Counted from the stretch's first letter, positions 51,533 through 59,746 are shown. The stretch is DNA of 64,000 nucleotides from Bacteroidota bacterium (GCA_017303895.1 JAFLBF010000001.1:310001-374000), one strand, 5' to 3'. The notes: a model not told the origin generated them from the sequence alone. Translations and numbers: made by a program.

Positions 51533-52132
51533 TTATTTGCTATTTGAATTAGTATGTTGTAGGCTTGATACGCTTTTATTTTTACTGAGGAGTTTTATAG
51601 AGGTTGTTCCGGTAACTGTTCCGATTAAAACGCCATCGAGCACAAGGCGACCACGCTGAATTGATTTCACGAGCAATGGAAGATGTAGTTGTATTTTCTC
51701 AATGAAAACAACATCTGATTTAAGTAATACCGTTCTTTCCTGTTCAACCACCTCGTATTGATTCTTACCTGTATACTCAATTATTACTGATGTATTCTTT
51801 CCGAATGAAATTTGATATACAGAACCTGGGGTTAGATTTTTTGAATTAACCGATTCTATCTTTTGAGAAACAACTGGCTTATTATCGGTGAGGTGATTCA
51901 ATAATTCTTCCCAGGATTTATGATTGAGGTAGTTCGCAAGCAAGTCAAGTGTCCAGAGTCTCGGCTTCTCTGTACCTTTAATTAGCCCGAATAATCTTTT
52001 TAATGTTGAACCGCTTATTTTACAGCGACATTCCTTGGAAATTGAATTCGCAAGCGAGTCGCAATCCTTTGGATAACGAATTGGTGAGCCGAATTTCTGT
52101 TCAATTTTATTTCTGATTACCGGACTAAGCAT
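51533..52132 (-). CDS. Hypothetical protein with HTH-like N-terminal domain
   Basis: A 199-residue cytoplasmic protein. Residues 1-85 (KIEQKFGSPIRYPKDCDSLA, SGSTLKRLFGLIKGTEKPRL, LDLLANYLNHKSWEELLNHL) match a helical, HTH-like domain found in many Bacteroidota proteins of unknown role. Residues 105-199 are beta-rich (GSVYQISFGKNTSVIIEYTG, RGRLVLDGVLIGTVTGTTSI). It is followed 2 nt later by the MORN gene; the pair may be a regulator and its exported partner. Its start has only a weak ribosome-binding sequence. Confidence 0.65.
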   Translation of the reverse strand: MLSPVIRNKIEQKFGSPIRYPKDCDSLANSISKECRCKISGSTLKRLFGLIKGTEKPRLWTLDLLANYLNHKSWEELLNHLTDNKPVVSQKIESVNSKNLTPGSVYQISFGKNTSVIIEYTGKNQYEVVEQERTVLLKSDVVFIEKIQLHLPLLVKSIQRGRLVLDGVLIGTVTGTTSIKLLSKNKSVSSLQHTNSNSK

Positions 52133-52229
52133 GATTTATCGTAATCCGAAAATAGCAGATGGAAGTTTAAGGAAACAAATATGAACGAAAAGCCTGATGT
52201 GAATGAAGTGAACGGAATGAATGACAGCC

Positions 52230-52778
52230 TCAATTGAGGCCCACTTCCGCAAACACTTTCTTCATCTTTCTTTCCAGCGTGGATAGTTTAAGCCAGAGTC
52301 GAATCGTTTTAAAATATCCCATGAACTCAAAACTGCCCGTACGCTGATTTGCACTGTATAGTGAGCCTTGCTGCGTCAGGAGAGCTGAACGCACCCTTAG
52401 ATGTACAGAAAAGGCCTCAAGTATTCTGTCGGCATCATCTTTCTCTTTAAAGGTGATGATGAGATCCTGTGGCGCTTTGCAATCAGCAACAATTCCGCTA
52501 TCAAATTCAACCCTGAACTCATAAACATGCAAGTGCTCACCAAGAATTCTTTTCCACGCAAGGTCAGCGGGTAACCAATCTCTCAGTAAATGCAATCCTG
52601 AACTGGTTTTGTTGTTATAGATTGTTTTGTGGCGCTTATCAATGTCGTCCACGCCCATAAGGTATGTGAAACGAACGAACTCTGTTGGCCTTGCAAGTAA
52701 TAGCACATCCCTAAGGTTGCCCTTATCAGTATAGAATTCCTTAACGCTTGAATCGGTATTAAGATAGAATGTAGGCAT
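52230..52778 (-). CDS. Hypothetical protein, 182 residues
   Basis: No family recognised. Soluble, mixed alpha/beta (EFYTDKGNLRDVLLLARPTE, VYEFRVEFDSGIVADCKAPQ), with a helical C-terminus (IRLWLKLSTLERKMKKVFAE). No signal peptide. It is 97 nt upstream of the HTH-like gene on the same strand and next to the structured noncoding region. The frame is long and codon use is like its neighbours, so I take it as real. Confidence 0.6.
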   Translation of the reverse strand: MPTFYLNTDSSVKEFYTDKGNLRDVLLLARPTEFVRFTYLMGVDDIDKRHKTIYNNKTSSGLHLLRDWLPADLAWKRILGEHLHVYEFRVEFDSGIVADCKAPQDLIITFKEKDDADRILEAFSVHLRVRSALLTQQGSLYSANQRTGSFEFMGYFKTIRLWLKLSTLERKMKKVFAEVGLN

Positions 52779-53261
52779 GCAGGCGAATATAGCACCTGAA
52801 TATTTAAGGAAACAACCTTAGGTAAATTAAACCAAGGTTATTTTACTCAACGGAAATAAGATTTCTTTTCCTAAGGAACTACCATTCTAATCTGCTATAA
52901 TCGACTTAGATGCTTTAGCGCAGATAAGATTTCGCTGGTTTTACTAACTCGTTATGTAAGTGACCTGGATATGATAGTGAAGGCGAGCGAAGCGAGACCA
53001 TGGACTCATTCCGTTGTGAGTCGGCTTGCCGGCTCACAGTGTAGGGAACCACACTAAAGAAAATTTTAAATAGGCATCCAGTGAGCGTAGCGAACGATGC
53101 TGGCTTAATTAAATAATAATAGTGGCTTCAGATGTAAAGCATACCAAGTGGTTAGGATGTTTTTGTGTTTGCGTAACAAACAGAATAAGTTCTAATGTGG
53201 TTACTACATAAACAGAATCAAGATAGAATGAGTTTACTGCATAAACAGAATAAACAAAAAA
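52779..53261. other. Noncoding region with several hairpins between divergent genes
   Basis: This 483-base stretch holds no gene. In its middle a locally GC-richer part (52983-53103) contains an inverted repeat with arms GTGAGTCGGC (53016-53025) and GCCGGCTCAC (53028-53037), a competing hairpin GACTCA/TGAGTC (53003-53008 with 53017-53022), AGTGT/ACACT (53038-53042 with 53051-53055) and GCATC/GATGC (53074-53078 with 53096-53100). GAGCGAAGCGAG and GAGCGTAGCGAA are near-repeats. It could be a small RNA, an attenuator or a transfer/replication origin. The right end carries three phased direct repeats. Confidence 0.45.
53178..53251 (+). repeat. Three direct repeats of AAACAGAAT at 32-33 bp spacing
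   Basis: AAACAGAAT occurs at 53178-53186, 53210-53218 and 53243-53251. Copies 2 and 3 share a longer unit (TTACTRCATAAACAGAATMA). The start-to-start spacing of 32 and 33 bp is three helical turns, putting all copies on one face of the DNA. They end 10 bp before the ATG at 53262. This fits an operator array or iterons for a protein encoded by the excision/integration cassette. Confidence 0.6.
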
Positions 53262-53621
53262 ATGAGTGGTAAAAAGCTATGGTATTCATCGCACCAAATG
53301 CCGAAAGCAATCGGTCAGCACGGCAACAATCTATATGAACGTGAGGTGTTAAGATTGCTATTCCAAAAATACATACCTGCCTGTTATCGCAAAAACAGTC
53401 TACCACATGTAATTGTCGAACTCAAATTTTCTGAGTTTAAAAATCTTATGGGAAGAAATTCTTACATGAACGCGTTGAAATCACTAAAGGAAAGAGGAAT
53501 AATTCAATACACAGCAAAAATGGGAAAACCGGGTGGACACAACGTGAGTATAATTACAAGACCGATAGTAGAATCCATTCGAGCAAAGCACACTTGCGTA
53601 GAAGAATTAGTGGATGAATAA
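53262..53621 (+). CDS. Small winged-helix-like protein leading the integrase cassette
   Basis: A 119-residue basic protein with no firm family. The middle and C-terminus suggest a winged helix: FSEFKNLMGRNSYMNALKSL (helices), KERGIIQYTAKMGKPGGHNV (last helix and wing). It is the first gene after the three phased repeats, to which it may bind, and its stop overlaps the start of the next gene (ATGAATAA). In related elements the gene at this position regulates excision or replication; this is inference. Confidence 0.65.
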   Translation: MSGKKLWYSSHQMPKAIGQHGNNLYEREVLRLLFQKYIPACYRKNSLPHVIVELKFSEFKNLMGRNSYMNALKSLKERGIIQYTAKMGKPGGHNVSIITRPIVESIRAKHTCVEELVDE

Positions 53622-53955
53622 AATCGTTAATGGAAATTTTCTTAAAAATAAAATAATTACACTCGCAATGAATCAGGGCCAAGAATTGATGATGGTGCAA
53701 CAACGTCTCAATGTAATTGAGATGCAGGTGAAGGAGGCTCTTAGCCTTTTAAATGCGCTGGTGGTGGAACGTAATACTATCGGTGAGTGGATAGATGAAG
53801 AAAGTGTAATGCGTATAACCGGATTAAGTAAATCCAGTTTATATGAATTGCGAAGGAAGAATAGAATTACATCATCTACCATCAGCGGGAAGGCGAAATT
53901 TTACAAGCTTAAAGATTTTGAGAAAATTTTAACAAAAAATGAATATCTAAGATGA
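53614..53955 (+). CDS. HTH_17/excisionase-type DNA-binding protein
   Basis: A 113-residue protein. The C-terminal half has the MerR-like helix-turn-helix of excisionases: IGEWIDEESVMRITGLSKSS and LYELRRKNRITSSTISGKAKF. The N-terminal half is a predicted coiled coil (MMVQQRLNVIEMQVKEALSL). Start at 53614 overlaps the previous stop; the Met at 53668 (MNQGQELMMVQQ) is an alternative. The stop overlaps the integrase ATG (ATGA), so the three genes are coupled. It probably sets the direction of recombination. Confidence 0.82.
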   Translation: MNKIVNGNFLKNKIITLAMNQGQELMMVQQRLNVIEMQVKEALSLLNALVVERNTIGEWIDEESVMRITGLSKSSLYELRRKNRITSSTISGKAKFYKLKDFEKILTKNEYLR

Positions 53956-55244
53956 AAGTAAAACTTGGCGAACGCCCACCGTATTCGGTCAAATTCTTTT
54001 TGAGTAACTATACGCGAGAAAAAAGAGCGGAACACACTGTTCATTGCCGTATTTGCATGAATAGAGTTAAGTCAGAATTTTCACTCTTTGTAAATGTGAA
54101 GCCCGAAGATTGGGATCATGTGAATGGCCGATTCTTACCCAACACAAAACATCTATCACATTTGAACTTTAAACTTTCAGAAATTGAGGGAAGGATTGAA
54201 GAGCATTACCAGGAGTTAAAATATTCCGGTATGGCGATTTCCGCAAAACTGATTCGGAACAAAATGCTTGGGAAGGGGCCTACGCTTTCAGCCACAACGC
54301 TTTTGAAGTTCTTTGACCAATATATCACTGAGATAAGTCACAAAACGGAGGAATATGAAGCACCTACCGTTCAGCATTATCGCGCAACACGTGACCATTT
54401 AATTAAGTTTTTTAAATCGGTTGGTATTACGGACATGCCTCTTAAGTCGCTTAACCGGAATATGCTTGACAGATTTGAAACATATTTATTGAGTACACAT
54501 AATGACCAATTAGGACGACCAATGAAACGCAACACCGCTAACCGCTACTTGATTAAACTGAAGGTGGTGGTGAATAATGCCCTCCGAAAAGAACTCATTG
54601 CAAAAAATCCTTTTGTTGGATTCAGAATAAAATATGTGATTACTAAAAAGGTTCACCTCACCACTGATGAAATTAAACTTATCAAAAAACACAGCCTTGG
54701 TGAAAATCCTGCACTTATCAGAGTGAGGGATGTATTCATGTTCTCCGTTTACACCGGTCTTAGATTTACCGATGCGCTGAATTTGAAATCACAATCTATC
54801 AGTATGCACGAGGACGGTAACTATTGGATAACGCTTGACCAGGCAAAGACGGATGATCCTTTGCACATCCCCTTACTTTTAGACGCGGAGAAAATTTACT
54901 TGAAGTACATGAACCGACCGGAATTAAAAGGGCATGTATTGCCACGCCTTTCTAATCAGAAAGTAAATCTTAACCTCAAACTGATAGGTGAACTTGTTGG
55001 CATCCAAAAAAAATTGACGCACCATGTGGCACGCCATACTTTCGCAACGACTATCATGCTTGAGCAGGGGATTGATATAAAGGCGGTGAGCAAATTATTG
55101 GGGCATACGAATTTGAAAACAACCGAAATTTACGCTCAGGTAACACGCAAACAACTATCGGATGTAGCCGCAAGGTTAAACAAGAAAAGTGCTCAGGTGT
55201 CGCTTGCGCAGCAAGTAATCAAAGAAACAGTAAATCAATCTTAG
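53952..55244 (+). CDS. Tyrosine recombinase (site-specific integrase)
   Basis: A 430-residue integrase of the Bacteroidota transposon/ICE type. N-terminal arm-binding region (about 1-95), SAM-like core-binding domain (about 105-210, TVQHYRATRDHLIKFFKSVG), catalytic domain (about 220-400). Catalytic residues: Arg271 in YTGLRFTDAL, His358 and Arg361 in HHVARHTFATTI, His385 in LLGHTNLKTTEIY, and Tyr394. All are present, so it is likely active. It is the last gene of the coupled cassette. The presumed attachment site is the tRNA-like remnant at 48.12 kb or another site not in the window. Confidence 0.94.
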   Translation: MKVKLGERPPYSVKFFLSNYTREKRAEHTVHCRICMNRVKSEFSLFVNVKPEDWDHVNGRFLPNTKHLSHLNFKLSEIEGRIEEHYQELKYSGMAISAKLIRNKMLGKGPTLSATTLLKFFDQYITEISHKTEEYEAPTVQHYRATRDHLIKFFKSVGITDMPLKSLNRNMLDRFETYLLSTHNDQLGRPMKRNTANRYLIKLKVVVNNALRKELIAKNPFVGFRIKYVITKKVHLTTDEIKLIKKHSLGENPALIRVRDVFMFSVYTGLRFTDALNLKSQSISMHEDGNYWITLDQAKTDDPLHIPLLLDAEKIYLKYMNRPELKGHVLPRLSNQKVNLNLKLIGELVGIQKKLTHHVARHTFATTIMLEQGIDIKAVSKLLGHTNLKTTEIYAQVTRKQLSDVAARLNKKSAQVSLAQQVIKETVNQS

Positions 55245-55272
55245 AATTTAATGCGCAAGCACCCGAGAGAAT

Positions 55273-55716
55273 TTAAAGGTATTTCAAAAGACCAAATGCG
55301 TTAAGCAGCTTCCAAAGAAACGACTTACAGTTGTTGTTGCACACCTTTGCCTTCGGCTCCAGTTTCCATGATTTTTTACCGACAACAGTAATACCGTAGT
55401 ATTTGTAGTTAAGGTAATTTTTGTAACAGTTCAGAGCTGTTATCATAGCTTTAAATGTTCCACTATTGAATTTCATTTTTTCTGCTCCCTCACTTACCAT
55501 GAGGTTAATTAAGGTTGCAATATCTTTTGGTGTATAAGCGAAGAATTCTTTCTCTGATGTACAGAAAAGCAATACCACCTTTTTTACTTGCGAAACATAG
55601 CAATCAGCAGTGTCATTACTAATATTGTGACCAATTGCACCATTCGTCATTTGCTTCTTAAAATCCTTTAATGAAATTTTTACTTGAGTTGTTTGAGTTG
55701 AGATTAAATTTTTCAT
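55273..55716 (-). CDS. Hypothetical protein, SAM-like helical fold
   Basis: A 147-residue protein. Residues about 30-110 (NDTADCYVSQVKKVVLLFCT, YTPKDIATLINLMVSEGAEK, SGTFKAMITALNCYKNYLNY) resemble the four-helix core-binding domain of tyrosine recombinases, but there is no catalytic domain. The C-terminus is Lys/Cys-rich (VCNNNCKSFLWKLLNAFGLL). It could be a DNA-binding relic or an accessory factor. It is convergent with the integrase gene. Confidence 0.5.
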   Translation of the reverse strand: MKNLISTQTTQVKISLKDFKKQMTNGAIGHNISNDTADCYVSQVKKVVLLFCTSEKEFFAYTPKDIATLINLMVSEGAEKMKFNSGTFKAMITALNCYKNYLNYKYYGITVVGKKSWKLEPKAKVCNNNCKSFLWKLLNAFGLLKYL

Positions 55717-55743
55717 AATATTTTGTTTTAATGTTTTTAATAA

Positions 55744-55767
55744 GCCGGGAGCGAAGTTGCCCCCGGC
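55744..55767 (-). terminator. Hairpin between the methyltransferase gene and the 147-residue gene
   Basis: GCCGGGAGC pairs with GCCCCCGGC (one mismatch or wobble). The T-run on the minus strand is weak (TTATT), so termination is not certain. Confidence 0.4.
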
Positions 55768-55776
55768 AGTTAGTTT

Positions 55777-56718
55777 TTAAAGTTTATCTCCCACTTGAGT
55801 GAGTATGTGTTCTACAATTGCCTTCATAAATTCAGGCGGAATGGTATTACCACATAATTTATGCGCATCCTTATCCTTTACATCTGCCGGAATCTCATAC
55901 CAATCAGGGAATGTTGAGAACTTTAAATCCTGCTTAATGCTTAGCTTAGATTCTTGCCCGTCTTCATAAGTAATTACTTCGCCTGATGCAGTGCGCGTGG
56001 TCATATATTGCTCGTTAGATTTAATTGTCTTTTTAGACTGGCCAACCTTCACACCAATTATCTCAGGTGTAACATCAACGATTCTTAAACCATTCACATT
56101 CTCATACTGAGGTTTTGGTGGTGTGGGCACAACACCAAACTCTTTTAAATAACCTATAAAAATAAAACGGTAACGTTTCTGAGGTGTGTTGTAATTCAAC
56201 GCTAACAGTTTAAAACATCTTACCTCATAGTGTGGCCCAAGCTTTTCCATTATGCGCAACTTGATTTCATTGAAGATGGCAATATTACGATCATCATCCA
56301 TCCCAGGTACGTTCTCAATGATGAAACATTTTGGAAGTACTCCTGAGATAAGATCGATGCTGTGCAGGAACAAAAGATTGCGCGGATCAAGCGGATCAAT
56401 TTTCCCTTTGGCGACTGAAAACCCTTGGCAGGGTGGAGAAAGCAGCATGATAGACAACTCTTTCGGCATCATTAGTATTCTACGTAAGATGTCATCTGCT
56501 TTAATGGCTAAGATGTCAGCCAACCAGAAAGGGACATAACGCTCACCTTTAAAGTTGTGCTCAAAAGTTCTCTGAGCAACTGACCAGTTGTCAATCGCAA
56601 GCAACTCTTTAATGTAGTTGTAAAGTAGTCCGAGCGTACCACCACCGGCACCGCTGAATAAGGTAATCGCTGTGATCACCTTATTTAAAGTTGGATGTAT
56701 GTGATTATTATTTTCCAT
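55777..56718 (-). CDS. DNA (cytosine-5)-methyltransferase
   Basis: A 313-residue m5C methyltransferase. Motif I LFSGAGGGTLGLLYN, catalytic motif IV PPCQG with Cys97 (MLLSPPCQGFSVAKG), motif VI ENVPG (135-139), motif VIII QKRYR, a target-recognition region at about 195-280, motif X KLCGNTIPPEFMKAI. All catalytic elements are present. No cognate endonuclease is seen next to it, so it looks like an orphan methyltransferase, as on many mobile elements. It overlaps the end of the ParB-like gene by 11 bp, so they are co-translated. Confidence 0.93.
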   Translation of the reverse strand: MENNNHIHPTLNKVITAITLFSGAGGGTLGLLYNYIKELLAIDNWSVAQRTFEHNFKGERYVPFWLADILAIKADDILRRILMMPKELSIMLLSPPCQGFSVAKGKIDPLDPRNLLFLHSIDLISGVLPKCFIIENVPGMDDDRNIAIFNEIKLRIMEKLGPHYEVRCFKLLALNYNTPQKRYRFIFIGYLKEFGVVPTPPKPQYENVNGLRIVDVTPEIIGVKVGQSKKTIKSNEQYMTTRTASGEVITYEDGQESKLSIKQDLKFSTFPDWYEIPADVKDKDAHKLCGNTIPPEFMKAIVEHILTQVGDKL

Positions 56719-57400
56719 GGCTTTCGTTTTTAAAGATTAGATTTCCGTTCCCATCATGATCGATTCTTTTTGGTGTGCATCCACAGTATTTACAATCCCT
56801 GATTTCAGTAAGATCGATTTCTTCTACTTCATTCTCATGTTTAGGCTTCTCTGCTTTGCACGCTTCAAAGGCTTCGTGTAAACTATTGATAGTACCATTA
56901 TCAACTAAAGTGAGAAAGCCGATGTTTTTATCCCCGATTGTCTCAATCTTATGTACGGTGCTTTCTGTTGTACCTACAGCAGATGCAATCCTTTGGCGTG
57001 TGCTCATTTTTTCCTGTTCAGTTAAACCGCTTTGCAAGTCAGTCCTGGTTCCAGATTTCTTAAGCCATAATTCTTTCAGCACTTTTATCTCACGGAAAAT
57101 CTCAGTCGTTGATTTTTGACGTTGAGTATTAGAGTACACAATAAAGGAAGGTTCAGATTCCTTTGGAATATCAACCACTTCAACTTCTATCTCTGTAAAA
57201 GCAAGCTGTTTCAGAGCAAGAATTCTACGCCAACCTGAAAGAACCTCCATTTCTTGATTTACAATTGGATTGTATCGCAATCCGATTTCACTGATGCTTT
57301 CTGCTAAACCATCTACATTACTTACCTGGTAAGTTTCGATGTTCGTAGGGTGTGCGCGCAGAAGATCTAACCCTACTGTTTTAATGTTTTTATTCTTCAT
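56708..57400 (-). CDS. ParB/Spo0J-like nuclease-domain protein
   Basis: A 230-residue protein. The ParB N-terminal domain includes GLDLLRAHPTNIETYQ, ISEIGLRYNPIVN (box I region) and EVLSGWRRILALKQ (R-box). An HTH follows (TRQRIASAVGTTESTVHKIE). A C-terminal Cys/His cluster (DCKYCGCTPKRIDHDGNG) could bind metal. A GTG at 57433 extends the frame, but the ATG at 57400 starts right before the conserved region. The gene is not next to a parA gene. Its 3' end overlaps the methyltransferase, suggesting a joint DNA-recognition or modification role. Confidence 0.85.
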   Translation of the reverse strand: MKNKNIKTVGLDLLRAHPTNIETYQVSNVDGLAESISEIGLRYNPIVNQEMEVLSGWRRILALKQLAFTEIEVEVVDIPKESEPSFIVYSNTQRQKSTTEIFREIKVLKELWLKKSGTRTDLQSGLTEQEKMSTRQRIASAVGTTESTVHKIETIGDKNIGFLTLVDNGTINSLHEAFEACKAEKPKHENEVEEIDLTEIRDCKYCGCTPKRIDHDGNGNLIFKNESHGK

Positions 57401-57464
57401 ATAGGGTTTTATGAAGAAATTAGGGGTACTCACTTCTACACTTAAAAGTGAGGAGTAACATAGA

Positions 57465-57489
57465 AAAGCCCCAGTATTTACTGGGGCTT
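57465..57489. terminator. Terminator between the 444-residue and ParB-like genes
   Basis: AAGCCCCAGTA pairs with TACTGGGGCTT around a short loop. On the minus strand it ends transcription from the 444-residue gene. Confidence 0.8.
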
Positions 57490-57527
57490 ACAGATGAAAT
57501 GATAATTTACGTATTAAAAAGTGAGGA

Positions 57528-58862
57528 CTATTGTTGATGCGAATGTGACTCAAGGGTTTTCTGAACTATTTTGTCTATTGCTTTCCTCGTTAGTTCACCA
57601 GGGTATTTGCCGTTGCGGATTTTGTTGTAACTCGACCTGAGCACATCGTGTGCCTTAGTATCTCTATCAATTTCTTCGTTATCTAATGTAAAGCTATTTA
57701 CAATTCTTGGGAATGGCTGGCTCGGATATTCCAATATTTTATACCTCTCAAAAAGTAAGTACATAAAATAGAGCATAGGTGCTTTTGCTCTTGATCCTAC
57801 CCAATTTACTTTGCGTTTCACAGGTGTACCGGTAAAAAGTTTAGCAAATTGAAGCGCTGTTGTTTGACTATCTATAAATTTTGAAGCGCTTAATCGTGCT
57901 GCTAAGTCTTCAAAAAAATCTTGCCCGAATTTGTCAAACGCCTTTAGAGTTCGCTCTTCGCTTTTATTTGCACCTCCCTGCAAATTATTGGAAAAGAATA
58001 AAAGTTGATTCTCGAAAGCTTGCTTTTGCTTAATAAGACGAAGCATTTCAATGTCTGGCGTATTATCAACAAGAGAGTGCAAAATATCGTATTCCTTTTT
58101 GTCATAAAGCTTTTCCAATTCTTTTTCCGAGTATGATTTTATATCAGAAACTAAATTTTGAAATCCGCTTAGGTTAATCCTATCAGCAATAGGAGTTGAC
58201 TCAATGGTGGCATCCAAATTACTCTGTACAGTCATTTTGGTTGAAACTGTAGAAGGAAAATTCTTACTGTGCCGATCTTCAATCTCTAATCGAACTCTAT
58301 TGAGCAATGTTTCTAATGTATCATAATTGATAATTATTTCCTGGTCAACATATTGAAGTTTAGCATAGGAATCTATTGATAGCTTAAGTTCTTTCAAATA
58401 ATCACTTAAAGCTTCCTCGGCATCACACACTATTGAATCTATAAATTTCACAGTTATAGCAGCCGACTCGTTAACCTGTTGCTGAATAAAAGAAATTAAG
58501 GAGTTACATTCATTGCAGCACAAAATAAAATTTCTAAAGACCAAATCTACATCTGTATCCTTTAGCAGGTCCGGGTTGGACTGCAACAAGTTTTTTAGGC
58601 CACCCCTAACGCTTGCTTCTTTACTTAACACAAAATCTTTTATTGTTATATCTTTCGAAAGGCGTAATGATTCAAGTTGTTTCGTTGTGCTTTTGAAATT
58701 TTCTGAAAGATAATGATGCTTTTCTTTTTCACCTAAAATGAGTAGAAGCTGTTCACTCACATTTTTATCATAATCCGGTAACATAGAATACAATGTTATT
58801 AACTCGCTTTCATAATGTGCGAGTAAACTTCTTATGAGTGTAGTTTCATTGATATTCATCAT
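57528..58862 (-). CDS. Hypothetical protein, 444 residues, helical
   Basis: No family recognised. Almost wholly helical and soluble, with coiled-coil character at about 20-75 and 120-200 (DAEEALSDYLKELKLSIDSY). The C-terminal about 125 residues (VNWVGSRAKAPMLYFMYLLF, NEEIDRDTKAHDVLRSSYNK) have a W-x-G-S, then helices, then a short basic segment, reminiscent of the C-terminal module in other Bacteroidota element proteins such as the one at 49237. Monocistronic with terminator. Its length and codon use support a real gene; its function is unknown. Confidence 0.65.
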   Translation of the reverse strand: MMNINETTLIRSLLAHYESELITLYSMLPDYDKNVSEQLLLILGEKEKHHYLSENFKSTTKQLESLRLSKDITIKDFVLSKEASVRGGLKNLLQSNPDLLKDTDVDLVFRNFILCCNECNSLISFIQQQVNESAAITVKFIDSIVCDAEEALSDYLKELKLSIDSYAKLQYVDQEIIINYDTLETLLNRVRLEIEDRHSKNFPSTVSTKMTVQSNLDATIESTPIADRINLSGFQNLVSDIKSYSEKELEKLYDKKEYDILHSLVDNTPDIEMLRLIKQKQAFENQLLFFSNNLQGGANKSEERTLKAFDKFGQDFFEDLAARLSASKFIDSQTTALQFAKLFTGTPVKRKVNWVGSRAKAPMLYFMYLLFERYKILEYPSQPFPRIVNSFTLDNEEIDRDTKAHDVLRSSYNKIRNGKYPGELTRKAIDKIVQKTLESHSHQQ

Positions 58863-58929
58863 CCCAAAACTATCACAATACTATAAGAAATGCAACACTA
58901 TTTTCCATTGAAAAGGAGTTTCCGTTAGT

Positions 58930-58953
58930 AACTTCCTAACTTCCTATCTTCCT
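58930..58953 (+). repeat. Three tandem 8-bp repeats before the 214-residue gene
   Basis: AACTTCCT, AACTTCCT and ATCTTCCT follow one another without gap. A separate perfect inverted repeat TTTCCGC/GCGGAAA lies at 59005-59011 and 59021-59027. Both are in the 215-nt region between divergent genes and may be regulatory. Confidence 0.55.
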
Positions 58954-59077
58954 ATAGGCTGATAACCATAGCGTTTTGTTTTCCGTTGGTGTTTTTAGCT
59001 CTTTTTTCCGCAGTCGTGTCGCGGAAATCTTCTACACTCGAAATAGACAAATAAGTATAACCTTAAAACAATTTACA

Positions 59078-59722
59078 ATGAAAACAGAAGAAGCTAAATC
59101 AAAAATTCTTGAAATGCTTAACTCAAAAGATGGGTTTACCGTGACTGCCCAAGAAATTAACTACGCAACAAAAGGAAAGTTACCATTCGTACAAATTTAT
59201 TCCATCATGGCTGGCATGATAAAAGCCGGTACGGTGAAGCTAAATGAATCAGAAGGAAAGAAGTCCTACACACTAATCAGTGACGGAAAAAATGAGCTAC
59301 TTGAAAAGAAAAAAGAAAACGATGATTCCACCGAAACAAAAAGTGATTCTAAAAAATCAACTGTAGTTAAAATAAACCAAGGTGGCCGCGATCTCACCAA
59401 GTACAAATTTTTGGGAAAGGAATACAACAAATCAAGACTGGCGCTCGCAATCATAACACAAGTTGCGAAGGACAAACGATTAAGCTTAAAGGGTGCGCTT
59501 GAACTTTTTGACCCTGAAAACAACGTGATTCCACCTTATGGCCTTATCAAACCGATTGCAGAAGCAAAGAAGCTTAGTAAAGAACGAGCTCGTTTTTTTC
59601 TGAAACCTGGTGAGGAAGTGAAATTAAGAGATGGTGTTGTAGCTATCAGCAATCAGTTTACAAAAGAGCGCATAGAAAAGGTAATTTCTGTAGCGAGAAA
59701 ATTGAAATACTCTATCAAATAG
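59078..59722 (+). CDS. Hypothetical protein with N-terminal winged-helix-like region
   Basis: A 214-residue basic protein. The ATG at 59078 (MKTEEAKSKILEMLNS) is chosen over an upstream TTG start, which would add 34 residues of unlikely composition. Residues 1-65 (FTVTAQEINYATKGKLPFVQ, IYSIMAGMIKAGTVKL) look like a winged helix with a charged linker after it (KKKENDDSTETKSDSKKSTV). A C-terminal domain (about 100-214) contains LTKYKFLGKEYNKSRLALAI and FTKERIEKVISVARKLKYS. It could be a chromatin- or replication-associated protein. Terminator follows. Confidence 0.6.
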   Translation: MKTEEAKSKILEMLNSKDGFTVTAQEINYATKGKLPFVQIYSIMAGMIKAGTVKLNESEGKKSYTLISDGKNELLEKKKENDDSTETKSDSKKSTVVKINQGGRDLTKYKFLGKEYNKSRLALAIITQVAKDKRLSLKGALELFDPENNVIPPYGLIKPIAEAKKLSKERARFFLKPGEEVKLRDGVVAISNQFTKERIEKVISVARKLKYSIK

Positions 59723-59746
59723 TTTCTTGTTGCTTTTGCAATGGTT

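Noticed and set aside
53200-53260. CRISPR-like array from the repeated AAACAGAAT
   Set aside because: Only three 9-bp repeats with partly similar spacers; no cas genes. Phased operator or iteron is the better reading.
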